Assembly (NCBI RefSeq): GCF_958450345.1
Contig: NC_088782.1
Span: 108,282,358 to 108,346,357, forward strand
Source: Calliphora vicina
Lineage: Eukaryota; Arthropoda; Insecta; Diptera; Calliphoridae
Direction: 5' to 3'
Length of the DNA stretch: 64,000 bases
Position numbers and translations under genes: made by a program. Below the pieces are notes generated by a model. It searched no databases, was not told where the DNA came from, and saw only the letters and a list, made by a program, of their open reading frames with translations. Below are positions 45,191 to 56,889 of this stretch, in pieces. Position 1 is the stretch's first letter, and each line of letters opens with the position of its first letter.

Positions 45191-45892
45191 TATACCCTAC
45201 ACCACCATAGTGGGGAGGGTATAATGCGTTTGTGCAGATGTTTGTAACGCCCAAAAATATTAGTCTAACACCCACCTTAAAGTATACCGATCGACTTAGA
45301 ATCACTTTCTGAGTCGATTAAACGATGTCCGTCCGTCCGTCTGGTCGGCTGGCTGGCTGGCTGGCTGTCCATGTAAACATTGTGCGCGGAGTACAGGTCT
45401 CAATTTTGAAGATATTTCGATGAAATCGGTCCATTATTTCACCTAGCCCCCATACAAATGTCCTCCCGAAATTGGACTTTATCGGTCATAAATGTTTAAT
45501 TTATAAATGTATCTCCAAAAATTGCGATCCAAATAAGTCTTATATATACAAAATTCATGTCACTAAACTTTGTTACGATAGGTCCATAATTAGTCACAAC
45601 TTACATATAGATCCGCTTCCGAAAATCACTTTAACATTCATAAATTGCTTAAAAATGTTGGTATACTCACAAAATTCAACATAGTCAACTTTTATATAGA
45701 CATAAATCACACGACCTAATTTCATGGTGATCGGTCTATAATTGGTCATAGCCCCCATATAAAGCCCACTTCCGAAAATCACTCAAAAATATAAATTATT
45801 GAAATTTTAAAAGAAAAATGTTTTTGCTCTTTTACTTAGTGTAGGGTATTATATGGTCGTGCTTGACCGACCATACTTTCTTACTTGTTTTA
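45191..45892 (+). repeat. Dispersed family A copy, complete
   Basis: Runs from TATACCCTACACCACCATAG (5' hairpin) through a (GTCC)n block, an expanded (GGCT)n run (about 45349-45366), ATTTTGAAGATATTTCGATG, two CATAATTAGTCA/CATAATTGGTCATAG modules, TTTTGCTCTTTTACTTAGTG and TAGGGTATTATATGG, to the terminal hairpin and CTTTCTTACTTGTTTT. Confidence 0.9.
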
Positions 45893-46179
45893 ATTGCCAA
45901 ATGTTATTTATATTTTTGAAAAGTATACAAAATCCCTTATCTATTGATGTATAACATGTCTACCTTATATTTTTTACATGGCAAATTAACTAGGAAAATC
46001 TTAACATCTCGCAGAGAATTTAACGATTTGCAACAAATTTTTGGACTATTAAACAGTTGTTTACAAATAAACAGCTGTTTACTGTCGTCTGTCAGAGTTA
46101 AATTTCAATTCGCATTAGTTTGCTGTTAATGCAAATTAAAGCAATCGTCTGTCTGCGGTATTAGGCATTTCTTTTGATA

Positions 46180-46720
46180 TTTCAAGTGGGCGTGGCACAT
46201 ACCATACAAAATAAATTATTATTATGGAATATCTGGTTAAATGTAGTTATGAAAACCGCAAAACTTCGAAGGATTTACTTCGGTACCATAGTGTGCAGCT
46301 TGGTTGAAAATGTGCACGATTAGATAAATGGGCGTGGCACCAACCATACAAAATAAATAGTTGTTTTCCAATATCTGCTGAACTATAATTATGACAGTCT
46401 TCAAACTTTGTACGAATACATTTCTTATCACTGAATGAAGTTTAGCCAAGAATGGAAGGGATCGGAACAGGGAATGGGTCACCTTCCATACAATTTAAAT
46501 AGTTATTTAAAAATATCTTGAGAACTATTAATGTGGAAGTCTTAAAATTTTTAAATGCGCGGTATTGCATTAGTGGGCGTGACACCTTTCATATAATGTA
46601 AATTGTTAATTTCGGATATCTGAAAAACTATAATCGTAAATGTATTTAAACTTTGTGCGAATTAATTTCTAATCACTAGTTATTTTAGAATATCTGGAGA
46701 ACTAAATTATGATATTGAAA
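46180..46720. repeat. About 140-bp tandem repeats with GTGGGCGTGGCAC box
   Basis: The series GTGGGCGTGGCAC...CCATACAAAATAAAT...GGAATATCTG...ACTATAAT...CAAACTTTGT recurs from about 46187, 46330, 46468 and 46575, strongly diverged. No coding role is seen. 46721-47466 and 45893-46179 hold nothing recognised. Confidence 0.6.
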
Positions 46721-47466
46721 CGTTATACGAATCACTTTCTTTACATTGATAAGCAACTATATGATCTTTGGGAATGCACATGTTTGTTTTTCAATAAATT
46801 TAATATTTATTTATGAATTTTCAAAATTATTATACAATACATTAACATTTTTATTAACCCAATTTTTATACAAACTTAATAGCAAACTCAAATTGACCCA
46901 ATTCAAGCTCAGTAATAACCGCACCAATTCTCCAAACACTTGAAAACTTTAACACTTGGCCATGTATTCCGGTTAAAATTATTCATGCCATACAATTCAA
47001 AACCAATTCGAAATAAAAAAAATGTATGCAAAAAGTACCTATTATAATACATTTCAACATTTATAGTTTTGGATTAATTATTTATTAATAACTTAATAAA
47101 TAAAGATTATAGTGAATACAAATTAACAACTAGCATACTTGAACACACAAGCCAAAAACACTTGAAACAAATTGTTGGAGGGAAAAAACTAGCAATACAT
47201 AATAAATGCAGACTTTAATCCAAACAAATAAATATTTGTTTTTTAACTAAATAAAAAAAAAATGGGAAAATAAGCAAATTCTTGTGCAATAGGGAAAGTT
47301 TTCAAATTAAAAACGAATTATTGGATACTCTACAATAGTTAACTAAAATGAAATAAAACTTTTATAAGATTCCAACTATTGCCGAAATATATTAACAAAA
47401 TTTCCAAACAAAAATTGGATTCAAGTGACCAATTCACAATCGGTATAGTAGCGTTGTATGTCGTAT

Positions 47467-48222
47467 TTATACCCTACACCACCATAGTGGGGAGGGTATT
47501 ATGCGTTTGTGCAGATGTTTGTAACGCCCAAAAATATTAGTCTAACAGCCACCTTAAAGTATACCGTATAGAATCACTTTCTGAGTCGATTAAGCGATGT
47601 CCGTCCGTCCGTCCGTCTGTTTGGCTGGCCCGCTGGCTTTCTGGCTGGCTGGCTGTCCATGTAAACCTTGTGCGCAGAGTACAGGTCGCAATTTTGAAGA
47701 TATTTCGATCAAATTTGGTACATATTATTTTTTCGGCCCAAGGACCTAGCCTATTGAAACTGACTGAAATCGGTCCATTATTTCACCTAGCCCCCATACA
47801 AATGTCCTCCCGAAATTGGACTTTATCGGTCATAAATGTTTAATTTATATATGTATCTCCACAAATTCCGCTCCAAATAAGTTTTATATACACAAAATTC
47901 ATGTCACCAAATTTTGTTACGATCGGTCCATAATAAGTCATAGCTCCCATATAGACCCGCTTCCGAAAATCACTTTAACGTGCATAAATCGCTTAAAAAT
48001 GTTGGTAAACACACAAACTTTTATATAGACACAAATCATACGACCTAATTTCATGGTGATCGGTCCATAATTAGTCATAGCCCCCATATAACCCCACTTC
48101 CGAAAATCACTCAAAAATATAAATTATTGAAATTTTAAAAGAAAAATTTTTTTTTGCTCTTTTACTTAGTGTAGGGTATTATATGGTCGGGCTTGACCGA
48201 CCATACTTTCTTACTTGTTTTT
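47467..48222 (+). repeat. Dispersed family A copy, complete
   Basis: Complete copy, highly similar to 58496-59247 (same CTCCACAAATTCCGCTCCAA and ACCCGCTTCCGAAAATCAC variants). It differs mainly in the (GTCC)n/(GGCT)n microsatellite and a small deletion after 48010. Confidence 0.9.
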
Positions 48223-48291
48223 TATTAATATTTTGTTTGAAAAATTTTGATGACACCGATTGTGAATTGGACAATAATAATATATCTATTT

Positions 48292-49529
48292 GTATAAACC
48301 AGAGCTGTAAATGAATCACTCATTTTTGAATTAATTCGCGAATCATTCACACAAAAAAATGAATTGAATGAAATTTGAGTCAATTCAAATGAATTTGGTA
48401 AAAATGAATTGCAATTCGTTTCTAATTCAAATGAATTGAATTGATTTTGAATTAATTCAAATGAATTTGGTAAAAATGAATTGCAATTCGTTTCCAATTC
48501 AAATGAATTGAATTGATGTTGAATTAATTCAATTCATTTACAATTCATTTGAATTGAATTGATTTTGAATTAATTCAAATGAATTAGAAAAAAATTAGCA
48601 ATTCATTTCCAACTCCGACGCGAAATTCGCAGCATATTTAGCAGATTGTTCAAAGTCATCAAGTATGCAGTAATTAATCGACGGTTAAAAAGTCTTTCTT
48701 TAAATATAATGCGCCGTTACCATCGTCAGCTGGCGTTGAAAGATTATTTTCGTACGCCTCTATTCTAAACATCCCTAAACGTGGATCACTTTCAGATGAT
48801 AATTTTGAAAAGCTATTATTGTTTAAGGTGAATGGTGCATTCTAATTAAATCTAATTAGCCTTATTTATGAAACTCAATTGTGTTTTGAACTACATACAT
48901 TGTTATTTTTCCTGATTTTTGATTATTTTTGGAAGATAGTTTTATTTTTTTGAAATAAATATAATATAAATATTAGCAAAAAGTTTGTCGTTGGGTGGTC
49001 GTGGGTTACAAAATTTCAAAAATTATTAATTGCTTCTTGAATATTAAATATGTTTTGTCGTTCAGCGTATTTCAAAATAAAAATCAGTTCTTCTTGAAGA
49101 AATAAACCCCAAACACCATGTTTTCATTGATCATGCGCGTATACAGGACAAGGCTTTTCAATTTTTTTACTGGATATTTTCATTTTGGTAGGAGAAATCT
49201 TTCATTCCCCCTAGAGATCTGCTCTTGAATTTTATTGATTGCAATACATTTTCGAGTCATTCATTTGAATTGCTAATTCTTTTTTCTAATTCATTTGAAT
49301 TAATTCAAAATCAATTCAATTCAAATGAATTGTAAATGAATTGCAACTCATTTTTACAAATTCATTTGAATTAGAAATGAATTGAAATTCATTTCTGCCT
49401 AATTCGTTTGAATTGATTCAAATTTCATTCAATTCATTTTTTCAATTCAATGAATTAATTCAAAATTTAGCTAATTCATAATGAATTAAAATCAAAAAAG
49501 AATGATTCATTTACAGCTCTGGTATAAAC
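48292..49529. mobile_element. hAT-type element with 8-bp TSD and foldback GAATTAATTCAAAT arms
   Basis: GTATAAAC at 48292-48299 and 49522-49529 is a perfect 8-bp TSD. The element 48300-49521 starts CAGAGCTGTAAATGAATCA and ends TGATTCATTTACAGCTCTG, 19 bp of perfect TIR. Long arms made of repeated AATTCAAATGAATT words (48320-48600; 49255-49500) are mutually inverted. The centre carries a transposase remnant (48702-48845). Confidence 0.93.
48702..48845 (+). pseudogene. hAT transposase C-terminal dimerisation-domain remnant
   Basis: The frame reads KYNAPLPSSAGVERLFSYAS and ILNIPKRGSLSDDNFEKLL, ending LFKVNGAF and TAA. LPSSAxVERLFSYA and RxxLxDxxFEKLLxLK are the signature of the hATC dimerisation domain. 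The rest of the transposase is missing, so the element was once derived from an autonomous hAT and kept only its last exon. Confidence 0.9.
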
Positions 49530-50058
49530 TAACAAATGAAATACACTTGGCGAAGAAGTGTTTCAAAAATTCGTTAAGCCTGGTAAACATTTTTAGTTTG
49601 TTTTACGAAAAAAATAAAATGGTAATTTTCAATAACTGTGGTTATTTGATTATTTATTTAATTACTAAATACAATAGCTTTTTTTTAATAAAAATAAACC
49701 AACAATTAAAAAAATACTTAATTAATTATTAACAATTTAATGACTGCAATAAAAACCTATTCATACATCATCATTGCACAATAAAGCATTTAAATATTAA
49801 AATAAATACCTAAAGCCTTTCCATACTTGTTTCATTTGTTTTGAATATTTTTTTGTTTTAACAGTATAAAACATTAAATTCATAAATTTAAACAATAAAA
49901 ACTTGTAAATAAATAAACAAAATACTAATTTATTTACATTTTTGTAATACAAAGAAATATTAAAATTATTTGAAAAAAAAAACTACATAAAAGTGCAATT
50001 AAAAATATTATGAAAATATTTGTTTAAGAAATACATACATTTTTGCTTTATGATTTAA
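49530..50058. other. Unassigned sequence
   Basis: AT-rich, nothing supported. Confidence 0.35.
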
Positions 50059-50059
50059 A

Positions 50060-50395
50060 AAACCATGCAGGGTATGCTAATAAGTCTGCAAATATTTGGA
50101 CCCGCTGTTATCAAAAAACTGGAGTAGGGAGTGTAAAAATTTTAAGAGATAATTGATTTATAGTGCTCGATGTGGAAATTCTTTTATGTGTAATTCTTTG
50201 GAAATTGGAACCCTACTTTGGGGACCCCTGCCCACGCCCTTGGTACGCTTATGAGCTCCTAATGTAAAACTTTAACTCGACAATACTTTGGAAATTGGAA
50301 CCCTACTTTGGGGACCCCTGCCCACGCCCTTGGTACGCTTATGAGCTCCTAATGTAAAACTTTAACTCGACAATACAGCATTCCAAAATCACCAT
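50060..50395 (-). repeat. Dispersed repeat family E, copy 2, with a perfect 90-bp tandem duplication
   Basis: Reverse complement of parts of 60455-60760 (TTTTTTGATAACAG, TCGAGCACTATA, GTATTGTCGAGTTAAAG). Within it 50196-50285 is repeated without a visible mismatch at 50286-50375. Confidence 0.75.
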
Positions 50396-50714
50396 AATTC
50401 ATTTGCTTTTGGTTTCATCCCTTTCCGAATCAGAAAATTCGATTTTGTATCACTGTGTTTTATTATAAAATGCAGTTTTCTAATTTGTAGTGCCTAAAAG
50501 TATACAACGATTTTTTATATGAATCGTTGAAGGGAAAATCATTTAATGCATGCTATAAATAGAATAAACGGTCACACAATTTTTCGTTCAGTTCTCAACA
50601 ACAATAATAACATATGTATATGATCTAACAAATTAAAAAACTATTTATGTAAAAGAACAACAAGTGTATGATCTTGAGTGTCTGGTCAACAACATAATCT
50701 GTAATTTCTAAACA

Positions 50715-51345
50715 GACTGTCCGATTTTAATAAAATTTCACAATATCTAAATTTGCTTATAAGTTAGCAAATAAGCGTGATTTGTGATCACTCATATTTC
50801 TGACAAAAAATCGATTTTTTTTATATAAAAACTCAAAATATCTAAATTCACTAACAACTTGGCGAATAAGCGTTTAAGAAAAGGAGCTCGATTTGTGATC
50901 AATCATATTTCCGAACAAAACTCGATTTTTTTTTATATAAAAACTCACAATATCTAAATTTGCTAATAACTTTGCCAATAAGCGTTTAATGAAAAAAAGG
51001 AGCTCGATTTTTTATATATAAAAACTCAAAATTTTTAAATTCACTAATAACTTGATCAATAAGCGTTTAATCAATAAAAAGAGCTCGATCTGTGATCACT
51101 CATATTTCTAACAAATAATCAATTTTTTATATAAAAACTCACAATATTTTATATCATTAATAATTGGCCAATAAGGGTTTAATCAAGAAAAGAATTTCCA
51201 TCATTCATATTTCTGACAAAAAATCGCTTTTTTTATATAAAAACTCAAAATATCTAAATTCGCTAACAACATGGCCAATAAGCGTTTAATCAAGAAAAGG
51301 AGCTCGATTTGTGATCACTCATATTTTCGAACAAAAATCAATTTT
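50715..51345. repeat. About 90-120-bp tandem repeat array
   Basis: Six units each hold CACTCATATTTCTGACAAA, a TCGATTTTTTTTATATAAAA run, ACTCAAAATATCTAAATTC, TAACAACTTGGCCAATAAGC and AAAAGGAGCTCGATTTGTG, with variable deletions. A family A copy ends the array at 51346. 50396-50714 is unassigned. Confidence 0.8.
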
Positions 51346-51600
51346 TATACCCTACACCACCATAGTGGTGGTATACATACAAAATTTAACGTAGTTAACT
51401 TTAATATAGACATAAATCACACGACCTAATACCATGGTGATCGGTCTATAATTAGTCATAGCTCACATATAAGGCCCACTTCCGAAAATCCCTCAAAAAT
51501 ATAAATTTTTGAAATTTTTAAAGAAAAATGTTTTTGCTCTTTTACTTAGTGTAGGGTATTATATGTTCGGGCTTTTCCGACCATACTTCCTTACTTGTTT
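51346..51600 (+). repeat. Dispersed family A copy with large internal deletion
   Basis: The 5' hairpin TATACCCTACACCACCATAG joins directly to the last module (GACATAAATCACACGACC, CATAATTAGTCATAGC) and the normal terminal hairpin and CTTCCTTACTTGTTTT. About 450 bp of interior is missing. Confidence 0.85.
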
Positions 51601-51647
51601 TAAATAAAAATATAATTTTTTGCCGTCAAAAAGTTTAACGAATTTAT

Positions 51648-52713
51648 TAGGGGTATGAATTAAAAAACCGGAATTTTTTGTCAAATTTATAGCCTTCATT
51701 TTGAAATATTTGTTTAATATAAATTTATTCAAAGTATTGACCATAGGTAGCTATGAAATTTTCCCATCGTTCTGGTAACATATGGATTCTTTTGAGACTA
51801 AGAACGAATCAAGCCAATTTCGGATACTCTGTTCTGAAGTAAAGCGTATCCAAGAGAGATCGTGCTGCATAGATTGAAAGAAAGTCGGAAGGTGTCTGGT
51901 CTATAAGGCGGGTGAGGCAAAACTTCCCAACCATTTCTTTATAAATAGTTTTTAGCAGATATTGCAACATGTGGCCTAGCGTTGTCATGACATAATATTA
52001 CTGTTTTATGTTTGTCCTCATATTCGGCCATTGTACGCTTCAAACGAATCAATTGCGTTTGGTAGAGGTTCCCAGTGATGGCCTGGTCAGATTTCCCAAT
52101 AGAAGGCTATTGGTCCCGCCAAATACAGAGCATTACCTTAGGGCCATGGGTATTTGGCTTTAGTTTCGACTCGACTGCTTGGCCGGGCTTCAGATAGGAT
52201 CTCTGATGCTTCGTGATATTTTTCACGCAAATGAAGATTCGTTGCAAAAATGATTTTCTTTTATAACGTCCAAGCATCATTTCGGACATGCAAAATCGGC
52301 TTCAATTCATATGGTACTAAATTTTCATGATTTTGAATAAATCCTGCTGCACGCAATCGTTTAGAAATTACTGTTTGAGTAACTCCCAATGCGTTTGCAA
52401 GCTGTTAAAATAATGTCTCAAATTTGTGGTTTTCAAACTTTTTCGGCTGCTTCTGACCGCACAAACCATCTCTCGCACGTTGAAATCGATGGAACACATT
52501 TACCAAATACTTTGGTGAGCAATTGGTGGTCTTCCGCAGCACTGTTTTTCAAATTAAAAGAAGCAAAGCAAAACTTCCCGCATATGACGACTCGTTGGTA
52601 CAAAATTGGTAACCTTCAAAATGACTACAAGTTATTAAAAATAAAATCCACGTTCAAAACATACGCTATCTATAGTAAGTTCTGCATTTTTAAGTCATAC
52701 GCCCAATATTATA
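51648..52713 (-). pseudogene. Mariner-family relic (copy M4), full length
   Basis: Left end GGGTATGAATTAAAAAACCG; right end TGCATTTTTAAGTCATACGC is its imperfect inverse, so both termini survive and length (about 1.07 kb) is close to that of a complete mariner. Minus-strand blocks are shared with M1-M3, including PNTHGPKVMLCIWRDQ at 52155-52107, equivalent to the PNIHGKKVMLCIWWDQ motif of intact relatives. Multiple frameshifts and stops are present. The plus-strand 123-codon frame at 52389-52760 is a shadow. Confidence 0.85.
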
Positions 52714-53184
52714 GAAGTAGCATCAAATCTTGTCTACTAACTTCTTTCAAAAAAGTTTAGAGTTTTTTAAATATCAAAAATTTATTAATTTTAACAAAAC
52801 CTTTCGTATTTGTTTCAATGTACGAGTAGTTACGATTTTAAATGGTTTTCGTTTCCAAAAGATTTTGTAATTTCACATTCACAGTTTAACAAGTTTTTAT
52901 CCAAAGATACTAGGATTAATATATCCATCGTCTTCTCAGAATAACTGCATTAATTTTAAATTTTTATCATTTTAAGTGGTAGTATAATTCAAAGATAATG
53001 AAAAATATACAACAGAAATTTTGTTGGGTGTTGAAAGCCTTTGAGATAATTATTTTATATTTCTATTAGAATATATTTTTCCAAATTCATCTGCCAGTCC
53101 TGTACAGAATGAAAATTGATAATCTACTTTGATTTTGTTGTTTTTCATTTAGTAACTGTTTTGTCTAAAAAATTTCGCAACATT
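52714..53184. other. Unassigned sequence
   Basis: No feature supported. Confidence 0.35.
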
Positions 53185-53405
53185 ATACCCTACACCACCA
53201 TAGTGGGCAGGGTATTAACACTCACCTTAAAGTATACCCATCGACTTAGAATCACTTGCTGAGTAGATTAAACGATGTCCATCGGTCTGGCTGGATGGCT
53301 GTCCATGTAAACATTTTGCGCAATGTACAGGTCGCAATTTTAAAGATATTTCAACCAAATGTAGTACATACAATTATTTCGGCCTACGGACAAAGCCTAT
53401 TGAAA
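53185..53405 (+). repeat. Dispersed family A 5' fragment
   Basis: Begins TATACCCTACACCACCATAG, passes CACCTTAAAGTATACCCATC and a short GGCTGGATGGCTGTCC block, and stops after GGCCTACGGACAAAGCCTAT. A 3' fragment lies at 54610-55080; the two may be one copy interrupted by unrelated sequence. Confidence 0.75.
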
Positions 53406-54609
53406 ATGGCCAGCCCTATCCAAACTTGGCCAATATTGAAACAATATTTTAGGTTTGAGTAAAAAATTTTAAAAAGGCAAAGCTACGATCCTCAAAAGCT
53501 CGTCATATTTGTATAGCCCTATATATTGTTTATATATATATACAAAATGCTTTTACTATCGTACTGTAAATAACGTCAAAGTGGGCTATTTTCTAAAAAA
53601 AACTCAGTTTTTTTCCCCGTTTTAGGAATTTCGATGTTTGAAAACAAAGAATGGCAACATTAGTGATTTCATTGACTTAAGAATATTTAGGTCTATATTA
53701 CTTCCAAATAATATTGTAATGTCTGTAACTGTTCAAATTTTACATTAATTCAAAGTTTTTATTTTTCTTGATGGAAAATCACCATTTTATAATATAGTTA
53801 GTTTTTAAGGTAAAATACCTCCGCAAAAACACAAAATTTATTCATTTCACTAAAATGTCAATCACCAAGTCATAAGGTTTCCATCGATATCAAAAACTTA
53901 TACAAAAAGCTTATATTTACTCTTCAGAAGCTCCACAAACCTTGCCCACTTTCAAAAATTTTGATGTTTTTTCATATCTTGCATCAAGCCGGTCTTGCGT
54001 TATCAAGATTGAATAAAGTGATGCGCCCGGATCATACCGATAATGATTTGCCCATTCTTCGTTACTCCAGCACAATAACAAAAAAATTTTGTTTTAGAGT
54101 CAAAAAATAGTAAAAAACAAAAATTTTTAAGCAACAAAGTGATTTTTGACAGCTATTTAGAATGCCTAGATATGTTCGGATTGCATTGATATGTTCACAA
54201 GAGTAATTCAGATTTTCCATAGCTACAACTTTGCGAAATATTGGTATTGAAAAATTAGGAGTCCCTGGAAGTTAATCTAAAAAAAGTAAAAAAAAATTTT
54301 CTTCCTATATTTTTTCAACAAAAGTGCACGAAAAAGCTATTTTTTGGAAAAAAATTGTAACAAAATTTATTTGGCGGAATCTTTGCTATATTATTCCCAT
54401 ATAAAGTTAAGCCGTATCACAAAGTCTCAATTAGCTGTTAACCAAAAACTGATGACACCTTTTTTAGAGGTCCTACTGATTTTCAGAAATTTTGGAAGCC
54501 ATAAAAAAAAATCGGTCACCAAAAAGGACAAACTGAGTATAGGGTTTTACTACCCTTTGGTAGTAGAGTCGAACCTATATAGTCATGATCGTGTGTTTTT
54601 ATCACTGTT
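53406..54609. other. Unassigned sequence between two family A fragments
   Basis: Mixed composition, for example 53980-54070. The 133-codon frame 54344-54745 is not supported by any motif. Confidence 0.35.
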
Positions 54610-55080
54610 GCACTGCGTAATTAGTCATAGCTCCCATATAAGGCCCGCTTCCGAAAATCACTTAAACGAGCAGAAATCTCTTAAAAATGTTGGTATACAC
54701 ATAAAATTCCACGCAAATAACTTTAATGTAGACATACATAAATAACACGAAATAATTTTATGATGATCGGTCCATAATTAGTCGTAGCTTCCCTATAAGG
54801 CACGCTTCCGAAAATCACTTTAACGAGCTAAAATCTCTTAAAAATGTTGGTATACACATACAATTCAACACGACTAACTTTCATATAGACATAAATATCA
54901 TAACCTAATTTCATGGTGATCGGTCCATAATTAGTCATAGCTCCCGTATAATGCACTCTTCCAAAAATCATTCACGAAAATAAAGTATTGAAATTTTAAA
55001 AGAAAATTGATTTTGCTCATTTACTTAGTGTAGGGTATTATATGGTCGGGCTTGACCTACCATACTTTCTTACTTGTTTT
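54610..55080 (+). repeat. Dispersed family A 3' fragment with three modules
   Basis: Three successive CATAATTAGTC(A/G)TAGC boxes at about 54620, 54770 and 54930, spacing about 150-160 bp, then TTTACTTAGTGTAGGGTATT, the TGGTCGGGCTTGACCTACCA hairpin and CTTTCTTACTTGTTTT. Confidence 0.8.
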
Positions 55081-55087
55081 ATTTATA

Positions 55088-55371
55088 AAGCTAGGTGCTC
55101 TGTTCAAAATTTCGTGCGAAATGCTGTCAAACTACATATAAAATATTTGGAATGAAGTATATGCGAAATAATTTCGCAAAAGTTGTACTCTGTTTTTATT
55201 GTGGAAATCATGTGAAATACATCTGGCAACCTTATTTTTCCACACGAAATAACATACGCAGCACTTCTTTCGCACGAAATTAAAACCAACAGCGAGCTGT
55301 CAAGCTGCATATAAAATTTTTCGCATGAAAAAACCATGATTTTTCGCAAATATGAACAGAGTACTAGGCTT
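55088..55371. mobile_element. Short MITE with CTCTGTTCA inverted ends
   Basis: Left AAGCTAGGTGCTCTGTTCAA; right end read inward AAGCCTAGTACTCTGTTCAT. The sub-terminal TTTCGTGCGAAAT / TTTCGCACGAAAT and GCTGTCAA..GCATATAAAA words are repeated internally. 284 bp, non-coding. Superfamily not assigned, no clear TSD. Confidence 0.6.
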
Positions 55372-56888
55372 AAATTGATAAAAATCCGCCACCTATTTAT
55401 TAGTTTCAGCATGAATTTTCCAATAGTTGAGCTTATAAGTTTGCTACAGTTGTTTACTTTATAACAAATTATCAGAGAATTTTTAAAGATCAAGTGATAT
55501 TTTCGAAATATGGCCACTCTCAATAAAACATTTCTTTAAACCCATAAAGTATGCAACAGTAAAATTACAAAATTATCAATAATATTTGTGTGAACAAAAC
55601 CATTCAAATAAGCAAAAGGTATGCACCGTTCCACACACTTCTAAACAGATGCACAGCTACAAACCACTAAATCTCAAGTGTCTGCTAAGGTAGGTTGGTT
55701 GTGAGTGGGCGTAAGGATGAACTTGTAGTTGAAGGGACTTGGTGGGTTGGTTGTCGGGTTGGTTGTCGTGTTGTTGTTGTTTGGTTATAATACTAATTTG
55801 ACACTAAAATCAGTTGACATTGTCTGTTATCCCCCGCTTCTTGCCCCTAACACGTACACTATATAATTATTATTTCTTGAGGATTAAAGCAACTCCCACT
55901 CCATTCTATGAACATATGCAATTGTTGTTATCTCTTAACTTTGCTCGTTTGCTGCTGTTGCGTGCGTTTGTAAATATATGTTGGTCAACAGCTGTTGCTT
56001 TTGCTTAAGTAGGTATTGTTTTTTGCTGTTTTCTCTTCATTGCTTTTTGCCCTGGTTGGTCATTGTCCTTGTAGTTAATAGTCCTGGTCATTCAATTTCA
56101 CTTAACTGTTTGTAAAGATATGTCTGTGATATACTACTACTACTTTTGTACGAGTACTGCTGCTGCTCTTGTGAGAATATACTGTGGGAGTTATATTTAA
56201 TGTTCAGCACTTGCTTCAGTTTACAGTTGAGTTTGGTAATAAAGTTTTTTTTTTTTTTGTTGTAGTATGTAGTTGTTGTAGTTGTTCTAGTAAATATACA
56301 CCCTGGCTACTTAATGACTTAACTTGGATTTTAAACACACTTTTTGTTATAGCTTTTCCGAAAAATTTCTATACAGTGCACTATGGGCATATTTGGGGCA
56401 AGAAGTAAACTTTTGAAGTGAATTATATAAAAGAAAGTAATAACGGCTTGCTGAATTTAACAGTCATTATAATGAAACATAGGAACTAGAATCAGTTGGC
56501 AACTCACGAATTCATGCCAAGCTGTAAAAGTTGCCATATTTTGCTTTGTTCATTTTCTAATATTTTACTAAAAAGTTACCTTTTACTAAGAGGACAGAAA
56601 TATTTAAAATCTCGTTAAAGTTAGATTAATGCTAAACAAATTTCATCACCGAATGCTTGATAGTGATCCTTACACATACTTTTCATGTCGTGGATAGTGG
56701 GAGTAAGTAGGAATATCGACTGGAAAGGTTTACTGAAACCTTTGGTGACCTACAAGACATTACTAACCTTATTAACAACAGCAATTTCACTACAACCTCC
56801 TACTTAAAGTGGTGCCATGCCCACTTGATCGATTTACAATTTTTACTGAAGACTTTGGTAGTCTTCATAATCATATCGAGGCCTTAGC
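55372..56888. other. Low-repeat region, no gene recognised
   Basis: 55600-56420 is less AT-biased and shows no partner elsewhere in the window. It contains a GGTTGGTTGTCGGGTTGG run near 55747 and CTACTACTACTACTTTTG near 56135. The possible reading frames show no family motif. It could be unique intergenic or regulatory sequence. Confidence 0.3.
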
Positions 56889-56889
56889 G

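Noticed and set aside
47816..48028. Recurrent 65-70-codon frame MDFIGHKCLIYICIS in several places
   Set aside because: It occurs in family A copies only, with no start context or selection signal, and is broken in some copies. It is a by-product of the repeat.
54344..54745. 133-codon frame on the plus strand
   Set aside because: The second half runs through family A sequence and the first half has no motif or codon signal.
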